Below are positions 60,685 through 64,000 of a DNA stretch of 64,000 bases, piece by piece. Below the pieces are notes generated by a model. It was given only the letters and a program-made list of their open reading frames with translations. It had not been told where the DNA came from and searched no databases. The position numbers and the translations under genes are program-made. The stretch lies in the NCBI GenBank assembly GCA_964397305.1, contig CAYNIP010000003.1, positions 1 to 64,000 of the forward strand. Reading direction: 5' to 3'. Every line of letters starts with the position of its first letter. Position 1 is the stretch's first letter. The DNA comes from JAAUTY01 sp964397305. GTDB lineage: Bacteria > Cyanobacteriota > Cyanobacteriia > Cyanobacteriales > Spirulinaceae.

Positions 60685-60728
60685 GTTGATCGGTTCCTTG
60701 ATGAGTCCCTGGCTACGAAAGCGCCGAC

Positions 60729-61316
60729 CTAAAACGTCGTGTCCGAGGTCGGGGTGTAGAGTTCGCGGGGGAAGTCCTCCGCATCCAGGCAGGCTGACAT
60801 GATATCGAGGGGCGTTAGGGTCATGGGACGGCTGAGGCCGACCACACAGGCCGCGTAGCGTTGTGGCAACAGGCTACGACGACAGCGCTCCAGAGCATCG
60901 CGAGCCGTGGCCGCCAGCTCCACGCTGTCGCTGCGGTAGAAGGGATCGAGGGTCTCGCGCGTGATGTCGATGGTGCAGTTGGCCAGCTCCAGGGGCCGCC
61001 GCGACCGGAAGCAGGCAAACAGGGCTAAGTTGGCTTCGATGGGGGTGCGACGGGCGATGTCGCTGACGCAGGCCGAAAGATCGGTGGGAACTAGGGCATC
61101 AGCACAAGCGGCCGCCACCTGCTCGGCTGGGATGCCGTTGTCCAGTAAATCCCGCGCACAGTTCTGAAAGTAGCGGGGGTTGCTGCGGTCATGGTAACGG
61201 CGGAGTCGCCAGGCCTGACTAGGAGGGGCGATCGCCACCGACAGCAGTAGCGTCATCGTCACCAGGGACAGGCCACGGCGCAGGAGGGAGCAAAAACGTC
61301 GGTTGGTCATCAGCAT
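60729..61316 (-). CDS. Secreted cysteine-rich hypothetical protein
   Basis: 195 residues, ATG 61316. Signal peptide LRRGLSLVTMTLLLSVAIAPPSQAW. The mature chain has about eight regularly spaced cysteines in helical repeats: CARDLLDNGIPAEQVAAACADALVPTDLSACVSDIARRT, FACFRSRRPLELANCTIDI, ERCRRSLLPQRYAACVVGLSR, SACLDAEDF. Repeated C-x(10-14)-C spacing suggests disulfide-linked helical hairpins. I recognise no named family. A good terminator follows. Confidence 0.78.
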   Translation of the reverse strand: MLMTNRRFCSLLRRGLSLVTMTLLLSVAIAPPSQAWRLRRYHDRSNPRYFQNCARDLLDNGIPAEQVAAACADALVPTDLSACVSDIARRTPIEANLALFACFRSRRPLELANCTIDITRETLDPFYRSDSVELAATARDALERCRRSLLPQRYAACVVGLSRPMTLTPLDIMSACLDAEDFPRELYTPTSDTTF

Positions 61317-61421
61317 TCACAAGTAGGCGGCCAAGATGCTTATAGCAGGTTCAGCAGGGCCTTTTCAAGCACCCCTTAAGGGAGCCCCCTGCTACTCGGA
61401 GGCGGGGAGGGGGAAACCCGC

Positions 61422-62411
61422 TTACCGTTCGCTGCCATCGGGCATCGTTGCCCCCGTCCACTCAACCCAAGTAAGAATAGCGGTGCTCAATTCTGCACGG
61501 GTCAGATTAGCACGGCTCAAATTCGCGCCCGTCAAGTTGGTGCGCGCACAGTAGGCTTCGATGAGATCCGCTTCGCTGAGATCGGCATTGCGGAGATTAG
61601 CGCGGCTGAGATCGGCTCGGTTGAGACGGCTGCCCCTGAGATTTGCTTTCTCGAGTTCGGCCTTATTGAGCTTGCAATCGGGCAGGACGGCCGCCTGAAG
61701 ATTAGCCGCGACCAGATTAGCTTCGCTGAGTTGGGCGCGCTCCAGCTTAGCATTGACCAAATTCGCGCCCGCCAAGTTCGCGCCGAGCAGGTTGGCATCC
61801 GTAAGAAAGGCTCCCCGCAAATCAGCCCCCATCAAGTCCGCTTCGCTCAGGTCCGCATCCCGAAAGTTGACTTCCCGCAAATTGGCCCCATTTAGGTTGA
61901 CCTTGGGCAGGGTTGCCCCTTTTAGGTCTGCCCCCTGCAAGTCAACCCGGGTTAGAATCGCGCCCATCAGGTTGGCGGTATAGATGCGCTTCTCCTCTCG
62001 GAGGTTCGCCCCTCGTAGGCAAGCGCCCGTCAGGTTTGCCCCGCTGAGATCACTCCCCCGCAGGTCAGCATCGATCAGGTTGGCATCGAGCAGGTTCGCT
62101 AGGGTAATATTGGCGCTCCGCAGGTCAGCTCCCTGTAAGCTCGCGCCGTGAAGATCGGCGTTGTGCAGGTTTGCCCCACTGAGGGAGGCTTGGTTAAGGT
62201 TGATGCCGCTGAGCCGGGCATCGGCGAGATTAGCCTTGTTCAAGCGGGCACGACTGAGGTAAGCGTAGATCAGCGTTGCGCCGTGCAAGTCAGCGCTGTG
62301 CAAGTCAATGCCGATCAAGTCAGCCTGGAGCAACTGCGCGCCGGCCAGTTTTGCGCCCATAAACTTGGTTTCGCCCGCTTCGTAGCGCCGGATGAGTTCG
62401 TTCGCGTCCAT
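61422..62411 (-). CDS. Pentapeptide-repeat protein
   Basis: 329 residues, ATG 62411. From residue about 20 to the end nearly every five residues follow A(D/N)Lxx: GAKLAGAQLLQADLIGIDLHSADLHGATLIYAYL..., about 55 repeats, forming a right-handed quadrilateral beta-helix. A short break near 140-150 (LREEKRIYTANL) and the N-terminal cap MDANELIRRYEAGETKF are visible. Cytoplasmic, no signal. The cap sequence is the form common in cyanobacteria. Role unknown; 25 bp downstream of the next gene on the same strand, so cotranscribed. Confidence 0.93.
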   Translation of the reverse strand: MDANELIRRYEAGETKFMGAKLAGAQLLQADLIGIDLHSADLHGATLIYAYLSRARLNKANLADARLSGINLNQASLSGANLHNADLHGASLQGADLRSANITLANLLDANLIDADLRGSDLSGANLTGACLRGANLREEKRIYTANLMGAILTRVDLQGADLKGATLPKVNLNGANLREVNFRDADLSEADLMGADLRGAFLTDANLLGANLAGANLVNAKLERAQLSEANLVAANLQAAVLPDCKLNKAELEKANLRGSRLNRADLSRANLRNADLSEADLIEAYCARTNLTGANLSRANLTRAELSTAILTWVEWTGATMPDGSER

Positions 62412-62436
62412 GAGCTACCTGCAATGATGGCGGGGG

Positions 62437-63696
62437 TTAGGCTTGGGCAAGGGCAATGGGGGCGGTGGTGCGATCGCGGTATAGCGGCTCCAAGGCCTTC
62501 ACGATTGCGACCGCCGCCTGGTCGTCTTCCTCGGGAGCCCCGAGGCACTTCGCCGTTGCCTGAAGCTCCGTCTCGAGGTCTCTGAGCCGCTGGTAAGTCT
62601 CGTACAACTGCGCTAAGAGGTCGTCCAAGGGGCGCGTCCGCATACTCGACCACTCGTTGCCGGTCACTTCAAATTTATGGTGCAGGGTGGAAAAAGCAAG
62701 AATCTTGGCCCGCAGTGGGTTGGCATACTTCATCACCGCCAGCCGCACCTGGAAGGGGTCATAGGTCGGTGGTGTTGAGGGGGCGGGAGGCGAGAATTGG
62801 GGCGTCCCGTTAAAGTCCGTGGCGGTGTTGGTCGGTGTGTAGCCCGTCGTATCATCGCCGCCCTGAGCCGTGGGAACCCTAGGTCGCTGGGGCAGGACGG
62901 CTGTGGGCTGGTCCGCTTGGTTGACGGTGACGGACGTGGGGATGGGGGCGATCGCCTCCGTAGCGTCAGCCAAGGCTTGAGTCACCCGGGTGCCGGGGGC
63001 GCGCTCCTCCGCCGTCAGCAAGCCCGTATTCCCCTCAGTCGCCTCGACAGCCTCAACACCGTAGAGAGGCGTCATCAGCTCCAGCAGGGTCGCCACCAAA
63101 TTGGCATAGGGATCGCGGCGACTGAGATTCTGCACAATGCCGTTGAGGACAACGGCTAAATACTCGGGGCTCGAATAGCGAGCCACTAGGGAGGCCAACA
63201 AATCAGCCCAGTTGAGTTGGGCCAACAAGTCGCGATTACTTTGCCACTCGCTGTAGTGAGCGCAGTAGAGGAGCTTACGGAGGCGCTGCACCTCTGGGTG
63301 GCTATCCAACTGGGCGGCAACCGCCGCGTAGGCATCCGTGGGGGGGGTGAGCAACTGGGTGCTGTCCGCCTCAGCTGCGAGAAACTGCGTCGTCTCCGTG
63401 GGATCGCCATAGAGGGATTCGCAGTGGGTCAGCAAAACGCTAGCCACCTGCGCGTACTCGGCCTTGCGGTTGAGTTGCTGGACGATCGCAAACAGGGTCT
63501 CGCTCAGTTGATCGAGACTGGCATGGGCGTGATAAAGCTCGAGCAGCAATTCCTGCCAGCTCAAACGTGCCAAAGCCGCCTGGTCATTCAACCACTGGCG
63601 GCGGCAAGCACAGACCAACAACTTTTTGATTCGCGTTGCGTTGAGGTCTTGTTCGAGCGCGCTGGTAATTTCCTCGACTAAGGACAGCGTTACCAT
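62437..63696 (-). CDS. Uncharacterised protein, cotranscribed with pentapeptide-repeat gene
   Basis: 419 residues from ATG 63696 (MVTLSLVEEITSALEQDLNATRIKKLLVCACRRQW), with AAGGAAAG six bases upstream. Two related helical segments: IKKLLVCACRRQWLNDQAALARLSWQELLLELYHAHASLDQLSETLFAIVQQLNRKAEYAQVASVLL (about 25-95) and LRKLLYCAHYSEWQSNRDLLAQLNWADLLASLVARYSSPEYLAVVLNGIVQNLSRRDPYANLVATLL (about 140-205), so the N-terminal half is an internal duplication. Then a Pro/Thr-rich linker (about 270-315) and a C-terminal helical domain (YDPFQVRLAVMKYANPLRAKILAFSTLHHKFEV). No named family recognised. Confidence 0.82.
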   Translation of the reverse strand: MVTLSLVEEITSALEQDLNATRIKKLLVCACRRQWLNDQAALARLSWQELLLELYHAHASLDQLSETLFAIVQQLNRKAEYAQVASVLLTHCESLYGDPTETTQFLAAEADSTQLLTPPTDAYAAVAAQLDSHPEVQRLRKLLYCAHYSEWQSNRDLLAQLNWADLLASLVARYSSPEYLAVVLNGIVQNLSRRDPYANLVATLLELMTPLYGVEAVEATEGNTGLLTAEERAPGTRVTQALADATEAIAPIPTSVTVNQADQPTAVLPQRPRVPTAQGGDDTTGYTPTNTATDFNGTPQFSPPAPSTPPTYDPFQVRLAVMKYANPLRAKILAFSTLHHKFEVTGNEWSSMRTRPLDDLLAQLYETYQRLRDLETELQATAKCLGAPEEDDQAAVAIVKALEPLYRDRTTAPIALAQA

Positions 63697-63720
63697 TGCT
63701 CTTTCCTTCAGCAGATACAC

Positions 63721-63890
63721 CTGATTATATAGTGTAACCCCAACCCCGAGAGGCGCAAATCGACGGAAAGAGCAGGGTTCCCAGGCTAGGGGTCTAATTT
63801 TTCGGCAGAGGAAAATACTAGGCGGGCCTCAGAACAGTCTCCCAGACTAGCACTCCCCCGCAGACGCGCATCACGCTGCTCTAGGAATAA
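63721..63890. other. Short intergenic region
   Basis: 170 bp between two minus-strand genes. I see no gene or clear terminator. Confidence 0.4.
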
Positions 63891-64000
63891 TCAGGAATCA
63901 TCCGCCGCTACTGCATTGACATCGACGGTCTGCGTCCCAGGCTCTGGGTTAGAGGCCACTTCAACACCCTGGCGCCGCCGAAACCCTTCGATCGCCAGTT
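63891..64000 (-). CDS. 3' end of an unidentified gene (continues beyond the window)
   Basis: Minus-strand frame closed by TGA at 63891-63893, reading LAIEGFRRRQGVEV, then ASNPEPGTQTVDVNAVAADDS. Codon usage is typical of the neighbourhood and the frame stays open to the window edge. The acidic, Ala/Val-rich tail does not identify a family. Confidence 0.6.
   Translation of the reverse strand, partial: LAIEGFRRRQGVEVASNPEPGTQTVDVNAVAADDS

Larger units (their letters stand above)
59878..60728. other. nrtA leader and intergenic region with repeats
   Basis: 851 bp without a convincing gene: a family-2 MITE (60012-60100), an NtcA-type site (60335-60348), a composite family 2/3 fragment (60469-60611) and a terminator (60654-60684). 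No nirA is present upstream of nrtA, unlike the usual nirA-nrtABCD-narB order. Confidence 0.6.

Noticed and set aside
1..64000. tRNA and rRNA genes
   Set aside because: I saw no cloverleaf with a conserved T-loop, nor any rRNA-like stretch; a covariance-model scan would settle short tRNAs.

Overview
The window is cyanobacterial chromosome. The HIP1 octamer GCGATCGC is scattered through almost every gene. The gene content fits as well: a cyAbrB regulator, an nrtABCD-narB nitrate operon with a GTAN8TAC (NtcA-type) site, a BCD/PucC-like transporter, a DUF3352 protein, Uma2 nucleases and pentapeptide repeats. Base composition is fairly GC-rich from about 8.3 kb onward and clearly more AT-rich in 1-7.8 kb, which looks like a horizontally acquired island. 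I cannot name the species.

Region 1-7.8 kb is a type I restriction-modification locus of the EcoR124 (type IC) kind, all on the + strand: an hsdM lacking its 5' part, two DUF1016 PD-(D/E)XK nuclease genes (the first frameshifted), hsdS with three TAEL spacer repeats and two look-alike target-recognition domains, a relict reading frame, and an intact hsdR. It ends at a tandem GC-rich repeat interrupted by 100 Ns. Region 8.3-20.3 kb is mostly minus-strand housekeeping and transport: a coiled-coil/EamA transporter, inositol monophosphatase, a PucC-like carrier, a peptide-binding lipoprotein, an ABC ATPase, a TM0106-type RecB-like nuclease, a class V PLP enzyme, a metallophosphoesterase and SdhB. 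Region 20.7-28.3 kb has cyAbrB, a CPBP protease, CsaB, a REC-PAS-GAF-GGDEF diguanylate cyclase, a LolD/MacB-type ATPase and BioF.

Region 28.8-45.5 kb has a DUF4327-like protein, an NCS2 nucleobase permease, a DUF3352 protein, an ABC ATPase and a lipoprotein. These are followed by an arsS-VTT-VTT gene run, an inverse-autotransporter-like beta-barrel/beta-helix protein, a divergent Crp // methyltransferase-cupin unit with a perfect 7-4-7 palindrome between the arms, an FHA-domain class A penicillin-binding protein and a small membrane protein. Region 45.8-51.8 kb has an amidase, a Crp HTH fragment, three tandem Uma2 copies and dxs. Region 52-60.3 kb is the nitrate assimilation operon nrtA-nrtB-nrtC-nrtD-narB (minus strand), without nirA. 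Region 60.7-64 kb has a Cys-rich secreted protein, a pentapeptide-repeat protein, a large uncharacterised protein and the end of a further gene.

Throughout, intergenic DNA is occupied by short palindrome-rich elements. Three families can be defined from the sequence, two with clear terminal inverted repeats (GGGTGAACGAAA... and GGGTGCATCTCA...). They look like non-autonomous MITEs: one sits inside the nrt-nar operon, one in the nrtA leader, and one supplies the last codons of a nuclease gene. No transposase, tRNA, rRNA or CRISPR array was found.
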